IMG/VR virus record: IMGVR_UViG_3300036883_000008
Location: 1 to 24,088 of that record
Length of the DNA stretch: 24,088 nt
Origin: a virus
Direction: 5' to 3' (one strand)
Shown: piece by piece, positions 1 to 7,980 of the stretch
Numbering within the stretch: position 1 is the stretch's first letter
Layout: the number at the start of each line of letters is the position of its first letter
Translations under genes and position numbers: made by a program
Notes under the pieces: model-generated
The model's input: only the letters and a program-made list of their open reading frames with translations
What the model was told of the DNA's origin: nothing
Databases searched by the model: none

Positions 1-34
1 GCGCGGGGTGACGCAGTTCTGCGGTAATGCTCAT
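1..34 (-). CDS. Start of a gene running off the window, downstream of the major capsid gene
   Basis: An ATG at 34-32 is preceded by an AGGAG ribosome site (plus-strand ctcct at 41-45) at normal spacing. Eleven codons are visible (MSITAELRHPA) before the window ends. By position this is the gene after the major capsid protein, where head completion or connector genes usually lie, but nothing in eleven residues identifies it. It begins just past a transcription terminator, so it receives either read-through or a promoter I cannot see. Confidence 0.55.
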   Translation of the reverse strand, partial: MSITAELRHPA

Positions 35-56
35 TGTGCTCTCCTAGCAGGCTCTC

Positions 57-87
57 AAAAAAGAAGCCGAGGCAAGATACCCCGGCT
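57..87 (-). terminator. Rho-independent terminator after the major capsid gene
   Basis: Read on the minus strand, AGCCGGGG (87-80) pairs with CCTCGGCT (72-65) across a 7-base loop, giving an 8-bp GC-rich stem with one G-T wobble. A run of six T residues (62-57) follows. This is a textbook intrinsic terminator. It lies directly downstream of the capsid stop codon and of a copy of the 14-bp palindrome, and just before the ribosome site of the next gene, so it probably limits read-through from the very highly expressed capsid gene. Confidence 0.8.
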
Positions 88-97
88 CCTTTCGGTT

Positions 98-111
98 TGC
101 AATTGATTGCA
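98..111. repeat. 14-bp palindrome copy 1, TGCAATTGATTGCA
   Basis: G-centred variant of the dispersed palindrome. It begins four bases after the capsid stop codon and sits between that stop and the terminator hairpin. Confidence 0.85.
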
Positions 112-115
112 CGGA

Positions 116-1123
116 TTAGACCGTGGCGATGTTCTCGTATTCGACGATCGCCTCGGTCTCCTCGATCTGGAAGGCGATACGAGCCGTCAGGACGATAATG
201 TAGACGCGGGCGCTGATGTCCTTGTCAAACTCCATGCTGACCTGACGCTGGATGCCGAAGATCAGGTTGAGCGGATCGGTATAGAGGCCGTTGCTCTCGG
301 GCATCAGAGCGACCGGCACCACGGGCGAGCCGTAGGCGAAGGTCGGGCTGGTGCCTTGGGTCATCTGGTCGCCCAGCGCCGTGCCACGGTCCGCGAGGGT
401 GTCGCGATATTCGGTCTCGTTGTTCACCGAGACGAAGTGGTTCAACGCGGCCTTGTTGCGCTGATACTGCGTCGGCATGGTTTTCAGGCCATACTTGAAG
501 ATGCTCTTCGAGATCGAGCCGCCGCCAGCGTCATAGACGTTGCCGAGGGTGTTGGCCTTCTTGAGCCAACCGTCGAACTGGCTCAGGTAGGCTTGGTCGT
601 CGCTGTCCGCGCCGTTCGTGTAGTTGGTGTCGGCGAGCAGCGCGAGCTCTTCCATGTCGAGCGCGGCGCGTTCGGCGATCAAGTCAATGATCGTCTGACG
701 CAAGCCAGCCGGACCGGTGTTCGGCAGCTCGTTGGTCGCCGTGGTGGCGCGCTCGATGTTGTCTTCCATCACGTCGTAGGGGATGCGCACTTCGGCGATC
801 TGCTCCGACGTGGTCAGCTCGATCTGTTCGGTCGTCGGCTTGGCGCGACCGCCGAGGCCGGTCGACAGGCCGTTGGCGGCGTTCTGCGGCAGGGCAGTCG
901 CCGAGGTCGCCTTGCGCAGGATGCGCGAGCCGAAACCGATTTTGTTGATCTTGCGGATGGGCGAGACCATTTCGATCACGCGGCAAACGCGGATCAGCGT
1001 CGGCTGCTTGATCAGCTTGCGGATGAACGCCGCGCCCTGTTCGGGCGAGAGCTCACCGCCGTTGGACTGGAGGTCCGCGATGGCGATGTCGGCCTTGCGG
1101 AGGAGGCTGCTGTTGCTGGACAT
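116..1123 (-). CDS. Major capsid protein, HK97-fold family
   Basis: A 335-residue protein that forms the shell of the head. The C-terminal third has the pattern usual for one group of phage coat proteins: a segment like NLIFGIQRQVSMEFDKDISA, then a strand-rich end (RVYIIVLTARIAFQIEETEA) matching the P-domain and E-loop return strands of HK97-fold capsids. No cleaved delta domain is obvious, although residues 1-60 are helical and could be removed by the prohead protease encoded upstream. The ATG at 1123 follows GGAG at slightly long spacing. The order protease, scaffold-like protein, capsid is the standard head cassette and supports the call. A terminator and a palindrome copy follow. Function is inferred from family pattern and position. 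Confidence 0.85.
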   Translation of the reverse strand: MSSNSSLLRKADIAIADLQSNGGELSPEQGAAFIRKLIKQPTLIRVCRVIEMVSPIRKINKIGFGSRILRKATSATALPQNAANGLSTGLGGRAKPTTEQIELTTSEQIAEVRIPYDVMEDNIERATTATNELPNTGPAGLRQTIIDLIAERAALDMEELALLADTNYTNGADSDDQAYLSQFDGWLKKANTLGNVYDAGGGSISKSIFKYGLKTMPTQYQRNKAALNHFVSVNNETEYRDTLADRGTALGDQMTQGTSPTFAYGSPVVPVALMPESNGLYTDPLNLIFGIQRQVSMEFDKDISARVYIIVLTARIAFQIEETEAIVEYENIATV

Positions 1124-1161
1124 TTTCTTTGGTCTCCGTTTCAGTTTGAGCTGCTGTCCGC

Positions 1162-2934
1162 TTACGCGGTCCTGCGGGCATATGCGGTATCGAGGAGCGG
1201 CGGGGCCGAGCCGCGATCGGACTTTTGCGTCCGGGCGGGTTCATCATTCGCCGCGTCGCCGAACACGGTGCCGTTGAGAGCCGCGTCGGTCTTCTTCGCC
1301 ATGGAGGCCACGCCATCGACGCGCTGGTCGATCTTGGCCACCTTGTCGTTCACGGTCGCGAAACCCTTCTCCATGCTCTTGGCGAGCGCCGAGATGGCCT
1401 TCATGACCGGATCGTCAGACTTGTAGGTCTGGACGTCCTTTTCCTGCGCGCCGGCCCCGGAGATGCTCTCCTCCTCTTCCTGCACGGGGTTCTTGCCCTT
1501 CTTGCCGACGTTGCGTTCGGCTTCGGTTTTCGTCGTCGGGGCCTTGGCTTTCGCGGGAACCCCGTTCATGTCGAGCGTCGCCGCGCCCGGGCGGCCGGTG
1601 TTCTTGGAGCCGCGCTGATCGTCGGCGGTGCCGCGAGCGTTGGCCGCTTCACTGTCGGCGGGCGGTTCCGCAGCGCCTTCGCCGGCCGCGCTTTCACCGG
1701 TCATCACGGTGTCGTCATCGCCGTCGCCATCGCAGTCAGCGTCGAAGCTGTTGCGCGTGGTCGAGCCCTTGGGGGGCTTCTCGGCGTCGTTACCGCCTTG
1801 CCCGTGCCACGTGCTCTTCTTGGTCTTGGCCTTGGCTTTCGCCGGAATGTCGCCCTGCGCGCCGTTGGAGCTGTCGTCGTCGTCCTGCTCGCAGCCAGCG
1901 GCCTTCTTGGTCGGAGCCTTCGCCTTCGCGGGCAGGCCCGTGTCCGTGCCAGAGGTCTTGCCGCCCGGCTTGGCGTTGACTTCGGTATTCTGCTCGTCGT
2001 CGGCGGTCGCGCGCGGATTGGTCTCCGTGCCCTTGCCCATTTCAGCGCCCGCGCCCGTGCCGTTCTTGCCAGCGTCGTCCTTCTTGGCCGGCATCAGCGG
2101 GTCCTTTGCGCCGGGGTCGCCCTCGTCGTCGAGTTCCTTGCCGTCGGACGACTTCATGGTCGTCTTCTTGCCGCCGTTGGCGTTGTCGCCCTGATCGTCG
2201 CCAGTTTCCTGATCGTCGTCGGTTCCGCCGCCGTCATTGTCGTCATCGTCCTGATCGTCGGCGTCCTGCTCGTCGCCATCGTCCTGCGGCTTGGAAGCCT
2301 TCAGGAGCGCGGCGTCGGCCTTCATCGCCTTCTCGGGCAGGCCGGAAACCAGCGTCGAGACGTGATCCTTGAACTCGTCGATCGCGCTCTCGATCTCGCT
2401 GGACGCGCCCTTCGGGTCCTTGGAGCCGTCCATGATGTTGGCGATGGTGTTGCGGAGGCTGTCGAACGCCGCCGAAACCGAGGAGGCGAACGAGTTCGTT
2501 GCGTGCACGGACTTGAAGTCCTTGCTGTCGAAATCGTAACCCTGAAACGCCTTCTTGAGGTTGCTGACGACGAGGGCGAAGTCATCGTTCATCTTCAGCA
2601 GCATGACGCCTTCATGGTCGCCGGCCGCCTTGTAGATGACGGTGCCTTCCGCGCCGTCCGACTTCTTGACGAAGTTGCCGTAGGGAATGTCGGCGGCCTT
2701 CATCACCGCGCGAATGGCCTTCAGGTCCGCTCCCTTGCGCGCGACGACGCCAACCACGGCGGGAGCCGTGTCGGCCTTGCGGAAAAGCGAGCGACCGATC
2801 TTGTGGAGGTCGATCATATCTTGGTCCCCTTTGGTGATCCGAAACGGGATGCGGTTCGCGCCCCGCTTCACCAGCGAAACGAAACTCACGTCCGTGTCGG
2901 TCAGCTCGGTCGCCTTAATTTGAAATGTTGGCAT
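1162..2934 (-). CDS. Acidic scaffold-like head assembly protein
   Basis: A 590-residue protein between protease and capsid genes, the usual scaffold position. The N-terminus (residues 10-36, TDTDVSFVSLVKRGANRIPF) resembles proteins found next to XkdF-type proteases. Residues 40-215 look globular. From about 217 the chain becomes low in complexity, with an Asp/Gly/Asn run near 217-255, Lys/Ala/Gly/Glu-rich stretches, and three PAKAKA units each followed by Thr/Lys. The last 90 residues include a predicted coiled coil (around MKAISALAKSMEKGFATVND), the sort of helical tail that scaffolds use to bind capsid. The start at 2934 follows GAGGGAG at good spacing and overlaps the end of the protease gene by 20 bases. 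Scaffold is an inference from position and composition, and a decoration or chaperone role is possible. Confidence 0.6.
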   Translation of the reverse strand: MPTFQIKATELTDTDVSFVSLVKRGANRIPFRITKGDQDMIDLHKIGRSLFRKADTAPAVVGVVARKGADLKAIRAVMKAADIPYGNFVKKSDGAEGTVIYKAAGDHEGVMLLKMNDDFALVVSNLKKAFQGYDFDSKDFKSVHATNSFASSVSAAFDSLRNTIANIMDGSKDPKGASSEIESAIDEFKDHVSTLVSGLPEKAMKADAALLKASKPQDDGDEQDADDQDDDDNDGGGTDDDQETGDDQGDNANGGKKTTMKSSDGKELDDEGDPGAKDPLMPAKKDDAGKNGTGAGAEMGKGTETNPRATADDEQNTEVNAKPGGKTSGTDTGLPAKAKAPTKKAAGCEQDDDDSSNGAQGDIPAKAKAKTKKSTWHGQGGNDAEKPPKGSTTRNSFDADCDGDGDDDTVMTGESAAGEGAAEPPADSEAANARGTADDQRGSKNTGRPGAATLDMNGVPAKAKAPTTKTEAERNVGKKGKNPVQEEEESISGAGAQEKDVQTYKSDDPVMKAISALAKSMEKGFATVNDKVAKIDQRVDGVASMAKKTDAALNGTVFGDAANDEPARTQKSDRGSAPPLLDTAYARRTA

Positions 2935-3592
2935 TGAGCACTCCCTCAACGAACGAGAAGCGATGCGTGTGGTGGTCGGCCTTCTCCGTGACCGTCCCAC
3001 GCGAAATCTGGTGAACGTGCCCGTTCGGTCCCGGGTCCGTGTAGCCGCCGAGGAAGTTGCCATCCGCGTCGAACTTCACGGTGAAGGTGTGAGTGTGTCC
3101 CCGAACGTCGTCGGTCTCGCCCTTGAGCAAGTCTGGCATCTCGACCTCGAAGACCGCGTCGGTTCGAACTCCGATGCCGTCGAGGGAGAAGCCGTTCAGC
3201 TCCCCGGACTTGACCAACCCCCATGTCGTGGGGTCGGGAATTTTCACGCCAATAACCCAGCTGTCAGGAAGAAACGTCGGGTCGTCTTTGCGGGCGATGA
3301 AGCTCTCGACGACATAGGAGCCGGAAGGGTCCTGCGAATGGTTAACGTCGATGTTCGACGTAAGGCCCTTGCGCATGAAGCCGTAGCCCATCTTCTTGAT
3401 CTCCTCGGCCGACATGAAGTCGCCTTGGCTGTCAGGAAAACCGGGGGCGTAGACTTCCCCGAAAACGACCTGCTCTTCTTGGTCGAGCTTCTTGATCAGG
3501 ATGCCGTTAGCGGTTTCCGCCACCTTGCGCGCATGGTTGACGGCGCGGTTATCGCGCTTCGCCAACCTAACAAGCCGGGCATTGGACGCCAC
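2915..3592 (-). CDS. Prohead serine protease, XkdF-like
   Basis: A 225-residue maturation protease acting inside the prohead on scaffold and capsid. The family core is visible: VVFGEVYAPGFPDSQGD (about 42-58), the probable catalytic histidine in IDVNH (residue 85), a strand with WVIGVKIPDP (112-121), and the nucleophile serine in LNGFSLDG (residue 136). This order, FGEVYAP, then DVNH, then GFSLDG, is typical of the XkdF-type prohead proteases. The C-terminus is His-rich (HTHTFTVKF, HVHQIS, HHTHRF) and may bind metal. I chose the GTG at 3592, preceded by GGGGA eight bases upstream. A TTG at 3655 in frame would add residues that do not look conserved. Two palindrome copies lie in the 118-base gap upstream. 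Confidence 0.85.
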   Translation of the reverse strand: MASNARLVRLAKRDNRAVNHARKVAETANGILIKKLDQEEQVVFGEVYAPGFPDSQGDFMSAEEIKKMGYGFMRKGLTSNIDVNHSQDPSGSYVVESFIARKDDPTFLPDSWVIGVKIPDPTTWGLVKSGELNGFSLDGIGVRTDAVFEVEMPDLLKGETDDVRGHTHTFTVKFDADGNFLGGYTDPGPNGHVHQISRGTVTEKADHHTHRFSFVEGVLNANISN

Positions 3593-3663
3593 GTATTTGG
3601 TCCCCTGATCATTTCGCCTGAGCCGGGAATTTACACAGGGCTGACCGGGGCTCAATGGAATTG

Positions 3664-3677
3664 TGCAATTAACTGCG
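3664..3677. repeat. 14-bp palindrome copy 2, TGCAATTAACTGCG
   Basis: Variant copy with AAC in the right half and a terminal G. It lies in the gap upstream of the protease gene, 42 bases from copy 3 start to start, which makes this the only pair of copies inside one gap. The rest of the gap (3593-3663) has no clear promoter or terminator. Confidence 0.75.
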
Positions 3678-3705
3678 CAACGTGGAACAGGCTTTAGACC
3701 AGCCG

Positions 3706-3719
3706 TGCAATTAATTGCG
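3706..3719. repeat. 14-bp palindrome copy 3, TGCAATTAATTGCG
   Basis: Near-perfect palindrome. The TAA stop codon of the MuF-type gene (3711-3713) lies inside it, so the gene ends within the site. Confidence 0.8.
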
Positions 3720-5738
3720 ATCTAGCGGCGCGGTGCTGTCATCGGAAGTGCCGGCGTCGAAAGCGACGTTCGAGCTGTCGGGCTTGATGTCGTTATAGTC
3801 CTGCGCCCGGTCGGCGCGCTGTTGCGCCTTGCGCTTCTTCTTGCCAGCGTTGGGGCCGTAATTGTCCTCGGCGGCCTCGGGCGTATCGTCCTTGGTGACG
3901 CCGTTCGCCTTCTTCCACTTGGTCAAGAGCGCCTCGGCCTTGTCGTAATCGCCGTCGTCATAGGCGTCGTCGATCTGCGAGAAAGCGTCCGGGTCGGTCA
4001 CGTCGAACCGTTCCCAGCCGAGAGCGTCGATCTCGTCCTGCGACCATATGTCCTTGGCGGTGTCCATCGCTTCGTCGGCGGCGGCGTCGGCGTCAGCCTG
4101 CTCGTCGGCTTCCTCGGCGATGCTCAGGGTTGTCTCGTAATCCCCGGCGTCGAACGCCTCGCGGGCCTGATCCTTGAGGTCCTCGTCCTCGATCTCGTCG
4201 ATCGCGGCGTCGAGCTCGTCGACCCGTTCACCTTCCCACGCTGTATCGGCCTCGACCGCGTCGGCCGCGTCGGATAGCCCGTCGATGGTCAGCGTCGTGA
4301 GCTTGTCGTCGTCTTCCTCGTCACGCGGGCCGCCGAGCGGGACGTTCTCGGAGACCTCGCCAACCTGCACGAGCATCCCACGACAACCCGGATGGAACGG
4401 CGGCGAGCCGTAGCCCGCGCCCTGCATCTCGCCCGGGTCCATGTCGTAAAGGTCTTTCAGCCCGGCCTTGCTCTGCGAGGGCCACGGCGAGATGGTCTTC
4501 AGCTCCTGCGGGTCGCTGGTCGAGAGCGCCTGCAACAGCCGGCCGTATTCGTTCTGCACCCGGAAGGTCTTGCCGTGCATGTATTGGCAAACCGGGCAGG
4601 TCTTGGTGTCGAGGACTTCGTTGATCTGATATTCGTCGACGCCACTCTTGGTCGCCTCGGCGAGGAAGCCGAACGAGACCAGCCGCGAGGTCGTCAGGTT
4701 CGCGCCGACGTCGATCGCCACTTTGCCGCCGTTCAGCACGGCGTCGTTGAGCATCTCGTGAAGGGCCTTCTCGGCCTTGCGCAGTTCGGTCTCTTCAAGA
4801 TCGTCGGCCCAGCCGGGCTTGATCTCTTGAAAAATCTCCGGGCCGAAGACCAGCGGGCCGCGATAAGGCTCGACCGGATGATCCGGCAGCTCGCCATAGC
4901 TGATCGTGACGTGTGGCTGGTATTCGTCGAAGTCAAAGCTCGCGCCGTCCTCGCGGAACGCAGCGTGATCGCGTTGCAGCTCGTCGCTGTCGAAGGTCAG
5001 CACGATGGCCTCGCCGAACACGGCGATCTCGCGGTCGCCCGCGTGCTCGGGCACGTCCAGCCGGCCCTCGGCGGGTTCGATGGCGTTCCAGTCGACCAGC
5101 GCCTTGCTGTAGCAAACGGTGACGTGCATGTCCTCTTGCGGCAGGACGGTCTTGAAGCCCTGCGTCAGCGCCCAAGCGTGTAGCTCCTGTGCGTTGACGA
5201 GGTCGCGGCGGACGTAGAGCGTCTTGAGGTCGCCCTTCTTGGTCTTCTTGCGCTTGCCCCCCTGATCGGGCTCCATCAGACCGCCAGTCTCTTCGAGCTG
5301 CTCTTCGGAGATGTCGTCCTTCTGGAAATGGGTCGTCTCGTCCTTCTGCTGGAGCTTGGTGATCATCGCGTGCAACTGATTGCGCACGTAATCGGCAGCG
5401 TCCTGTTCGACCATGGTCTCAAGCTGGTCGAGCGCGGTCTGCATCTCCTTGGGCAGCGGATCGCCTTGGGCAAAGGACGTGGCCTTGACCGAGCCGGCGA
5501 CATGATGCGCCCCGAACAGCATGGCGGCGACCGCCATCTCATGCAGCTTCGGTCGAACCTCCGTCACGACGCCTTGGAGGGTGAGCTGATCGGCGAGCGC
5601 GTGCGCGCCGGCCCAATCACGTTTCTCCACGAGCTCGTTGACCTTGCCCATGATCTCCTTGGCCAGCGCGTCCCATTGGACGTGCATCGCCGAGGCCATG
5701 GTCTTCTCAATCGCGATGAAAGCCTGAGGCAGCGGCAT
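3711..5738 (-). CDS. MuF-type minor head protein with an Acb1-like 2H phosphodiesterase domain
   Basis: A 675-residue multidomain protein. Residues 1-130 are helical. Residues about 168-300 form a 2H phosphodiesterase domain: KTLYVRRDLVNAQELHAWAL leads into the first H-x-T motif (HVTVCYS, His205/Thr207), and DEYQPHVTISYGELP holds the second (His276/Thr278). This layout and the preceding GAS-x-DF-x-EYQPH context match the Acb1 group, which cleaves cyclic oligonucleotides used in CBASS immunity. Residues about 330-460 carry the MuF-like head domain, with the C-P-V-C pair (381/384) and PPFHPGCRG (449-453) forming its cysteine/histidine signature. The C-terminal 200 residues are acidic with repeated D/E/A helices. 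Position next to the portal fits a MuF protein, some of which enter the host with the DNA. Activity on cyclic nucleotides is inferred. Confidence 0.8.
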   Translation of the reverse strand: MPLPQAFIAIEKTMASAMHVQWDALAKEIMGKVNELVEKRDWAGAHALADQLTLQGVVTEVRPKLHEMAVAAMLFGAHHVAGSVKATSFAQGDPLPKEMQTALDQLETMVEQDAADYVRNQLHAMITKLQQKDETTHFQKDDISEEQLEETGGLMEPDQGGKRKKTKKGDLKTLYVRRDLVNAQELHAWALTQGFKTVLPQEDMHVTVCYSKALVDWNAIEPAEGRLDVPEHAGDREIAVFGEAIVLTFDSDELQRDHAAFREDGASFDFDEYQPHVTISYGELPDHPVEPYRGPLVFGPEIFQEIKPGWADDLEETELRKAEKALHEMLNDAVLNGGKVAIDVGANLTTSRLVSFGFLAEATKSGVDEYQINEVLDTKTCPVCQYMHGKTFRVQNEYGRLLQALSTSDPQELKTISPWPSQSKAGLKDLYDMDPGEMQGAGYGSPPFHPGCRGMLVQVGEVSENVPLGGPRDEEDDDKLTTLTIDGLSDAADAVEADTAWEGERVDELDAAIDEIEDEDLKDQAREAFDAGDYETTLSIAEEADEQADADAAADEAMDTAKDIWSQDEIDALGWERFDVTDPDAFSQIDDAYDDGDYDKAEALLTKWKKANGVTKDDTPEAAEDNYGPNAGKKKRKAQQRADRAQDYNDIKPDSSNVAFDAGTSDDSTAPLDRN

Positions 5739-5917
5739 TAGAAAGCCCCGTTTCCGGGGCAGTCCTTACCCTTCTGCTTGCTGGTGGCCTTTGCCCCCTG
5801 CTTCTCCGTGCTCTTGTTCTTGTCGCGGAGATGGGGCGGCGGGGCGGCGTCCTCGGGCTTGGCGTATTGGCCCCTGTGGTCGCGCCCCCATTTCTGGAGC
5901 CGGGTGAAGTAGCTCAT
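5738..5917 (-). CDS. Small basic protein of 59 residues between portal and MuF-type genes
   Basis: This short gene starts MSYFTRLQKWGRDHRGQYAK, and its ATG at 5917 has an excellent AAGGAGG site four bases upstream. Its TAA overlaps the ATG of the next gene (TAATG), so translation is coupled. The product is hydrophilic and rich in Lys, Arg, Gln and Pro, with no membrane segment and a single cysteine near the end (KDCPGNGAF). I do not recognise a family. Small proteins in this position in other phages are usually uncharacterised. The strong ribosome site, tight packing and stop/start overlap support it as real. Confidence 0.75.
   Translation of the reverse strand: MSYFTRLQKWGRDHRGQYAKPEDAAPPPHLRDKNKSTEKQGAKATSKQKGKDCPGNGAF
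5745..5760 (-). other. GC hairpin with GAAA tetraloop at a translational junction
   Basis: On the minus strand GCCCCG-GAAA-CGGGGC forms a 6-bp perfect stem closed by a GNRA-type tetraloop, followed by TTTC and the TAATG junction between the 59-residue gene and the MuF-type gene. The U-run is too short for a good terminator. I read it as an RNA structure placed where the next gene's ribosome site should be, which could couple its translation to the upstream gene. Confidence 0.4.
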
Positions 5918-5926
5918 GGGGCCTCC

Positions 5927-7927
5927 TTAATGGGAGTGGTCGTGGTGATGGCCCGCCATGACGGCGAGGGCACACCCGGCCAGCTCCTTGAGGCCGTCCG
6001 GGTCGAGAGAGGCGTCGACGAAGCTGAGCTGCGCCACGGCGTCATCGAACGCGCCGCGCGCGGCCTCGTCGAGCAGCCCGATGATTTCGAGGTTTTCAGC
6101 GAGGACCGGGTAGTCGCGCTTACGCATGGCGGTCATCGTCTCAAGCGCCAGCTGCGCGACGTGCATCCCTTCCGCCTTGCGCGCGGGAGCGCCGACCGGC
6201 GTCGATTTGGCGTTCGTGCCGGAAACGGGCGGGGCGGCTGGAGACTTCACGGGCTTGCCGGTCTGGTCGCCGGGGCCGGGAGACGGCGGGGGAGAGCCGG
6301 GGGCCTTCTGCTGTGTCGCGCCGGGGGCGAGCGGGGTAACAGCGCCCTGCTGCATGGCTCCAGCGAGGGTTCCGCCCGGGCGCAAGCCGATCGAGCCCTG
6401 CGGCCCCGAGGACGAGCTCATGAAGTCGTTGTGGTTCTTGTTCTGTTCGGCGACCTGCTGCGTCTTCAAACGGGTAGAGACCTTGAGATGGGTGCCGGTG
6501 ACGTCGTTCACTTCCGTGATCACGTCCTCCATCTCGACTTGGTTCGTGCCCATCGCGACCTCGATGCCTTGCAGCTTGAGGGTCGCGTCCTCGATCACGA
6601 GCGGCTTGGAGCGCAGGCTGTAGCCGTCAAAGCCCATCGACGGCAGCAAGCGCACGGAGATCATCTCGTCGAACTCGTCGCGCTCGGGCTTGAACACCTG
6701 CGCTTCGGCCACCGTGTAGCTGGCGAAGGCGGTCGCGAACGAATAGTCGCCAGCCTGACCAACGAAGATCGGCGGCAGGCGGAAGGAACGGCGGACGCGA
6801 AGCTCGCACTTCTCGTCGTATTTCTCGAACATGCTGTCGGCTTGGCGTTCGGAGCCGAAGCGTTCGACGGTGACGCGCGCCTGCGGCGTGTTCTCCAAGG
6901 AGCCGCCCGAAGGCTCGACTTCGAGCACGCGCATACGATTATTGCGTCTGGCCTCGCCGGTCGACATTTGCTCGATCGCCTTGCGGGTCTCGGCCTGCAA
7001 CGTGCCGCCCTGCAACAGGATCATCACGGGCGGGACGCCGCCGTTGTCAAAGAACTCCAGATTGAACTCCTCGGCCTTGCGCGAGCCGAGCACCGAGGGG
7101 GTTTGGTTCACCCACAACGGGATGCCGTAAGGCGTGTGGCTGTCGGGCAGGGTGATGAAGTGCATGATCTCCGTGCCGCGCATGTTCGCCGGCAGGCGCT
7201 GGCCCTGCGGAGCCCAAACGGCCGTCTTCTTATGGAGATCGCGCTTGGAGCCGAACTCCTTGAAATACATCAAGCTGACACCGTTCACGAGCTGGCAGTA
7301 ACGCCGCTCGCGGGTCATGGTCTTGATGGTGACAGGCTTGCCGCCGCGAATGACGGTCTGGTCGACGGGCACGGCGTCGTCGAGGCGCAACATGCGCATC
7401 ATCTTGGCGTCAACCCAACGGAAGAAAACGATCTCGTCCTGCGGGTTGCGGAGGATTTCGATGTAGGCGTTGCCGGTCCGGTGCAAATCGCGGCGCAGCT
7501 TCTTGCGAATGGTCGTGAAGGACATGCCCGGCCAAGGCTGGGCGAAGAACTCGGTCAGGGCGTCGATTTTGGTGTCGTCGTCCTTGTCGTCGGCCTCCTC
7601 GTCGTCAGCCTCGAAGCTGTAGCCGGTGCCGTCGATGTTCGTGACCATGGCCTCAATGCAGGGGCCGAGGGTGTTGTTCTCTTGGCTCAGGCGGTCGAGG
7701 GTCCGCAGCACATAGGGCGGCTGGACGATGCCTTGGTCGCGGGTCGCGCCGACGTAGAGCTGCTGATACTCGTCTTCCGGCTCGAAGGCGTTTGGCTGGA
7801 CGGCGTTGCCCTCGGGATTGTAGCCGCCCGGGCCGAGGTCCTTTAGGAGCCGCCCCGGGGTGTTGTCCGCCTTGTTCAAAGCCGTGAATTTATAGACCTG
7901 CGCGGTCTGCTTGTCTTCGGCCGCCAT
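5927..7927 (-). CDS. Portal protein, PBSX-type
   Basis: A 666-residue protein forming the dodecameric portal at one head vertex, through which DNA is packaged and ejected. Family features include an N-terminal region with ENNTLGPCIEAMVTNIDGTG, the segment HRTGNAYIEILRN with FFRWVDAKMMR, HFITLPDSHTPYGIPLW, then GSRKAEEFNLEFFDNGGVPP and a helix-rich wing with LPPIFVGQAGDYSFATAFAS. The C-terminal 200 residues are Pro/Gly-rich and then helical, ending HHHDHSH, a possible metal-binding tail. I chose ATG 7927 because GGAG lies five bases upstream; an earlier in-frame start would run into the palindrome in the gap. The stop TAA is followed at once by the ribosome site of the 59-residue gene. Confidence 0.88.
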   Translation of the reverse strand: MAAEDKQTAQVYKFTALNKADNTPGRLLKDLGPGGYNPEGNAVQPNAFEPEDEYQQLYVGATRDQGIVQPPYVLRTLDRLSQENNTLGPCIEAMVTNIDGTGYSFEADDEEADDKDDDTKIDALTEFFAQPWPGMSFTTIRKKLRRDLHRTGNAYIEILRNPQDEIVFFRWVDAKMMRMLRLDDAVPVDQTVIRGGKPVTIKTMTRERRYCQLVNGVSLMYFKEFGSKRDLHKKTAVWAPQGQRLPANMRGTEIMHFITLPDSHTPYGIPLWVNQTPSVLGSRKAEEFNLEFFDNGGVPPVMILLQGGTLQAETRKAIEQMSTGEARRNNRMRVLEVEPSGGSLENTPQARVTVERFGSERQADSMFEKYDEKCELRVRRSFRLPPIFVGQAGDYSFATAFASYTVAEAQVFKPERDEFDEMISVRLLPSMGFDGYSLRSKPLVIEDATLKLQGIEVAMGTNQVEMEDVITEVNDVTGTHLKVSTRLKTQQVAEQNKNHNDFMSSSSGPQGSIGLRPGGTLAGAMQQGAVTPLAPGATQQKAPGSPPPSPGPGDQTGKPVKSPAAPPVSGTNAKSTPVGAPARKAEGMHVAQLALETMTAMRKRDYPVLAENLEIIGLLDEAARGAFDDAVAQLSFVDASLDPDGLKELAGCALAVMAGHHHDHSH

Positions 7928-7964
7928 GTCTGCTCCTGCATCCGCCGCAACATAATCCGGGCGG

Positions 7965-7978
7965 TGCAATCAATTGCA
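7965..7978. repeat. 14-bp palindrome copy 4, TGCAATCAATTGCA
   Basis: G-centred variant read in the opposite orientation to the other copies of that variant. It fills the short gap between the polymerase stop codon and the portal ribosome site. Confidence 0.85.
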
Positions 7979-7980
7979 CA

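Noticed and set aside
3593-3650. A third copy of the shared leader upstream of the protease gene
   Set aside because: TGT, TCCCGG and AATG occur in order, but the spacing differs and the matches are too few to call.
5371-5384. A possible 14th palindrome copy, TGCAACTGATTGCG
   Set aside because: Two changes from the G-centred form in a stretch encoding ordinary protein sequence. I cannot separate it from chance, so it is not counted.
5831-7846. Long plus-strand reading frames, such as 5831-7846, 17010-19058, 1225-2937 and 4392-5183
   Set aside because: They mirror minus-strand genes with clear family motifs, arise from GC-rich codon bias, have Arg/Ala/Val/Leu-heavy composition with no motifs, and mostly lack ribosome sites.
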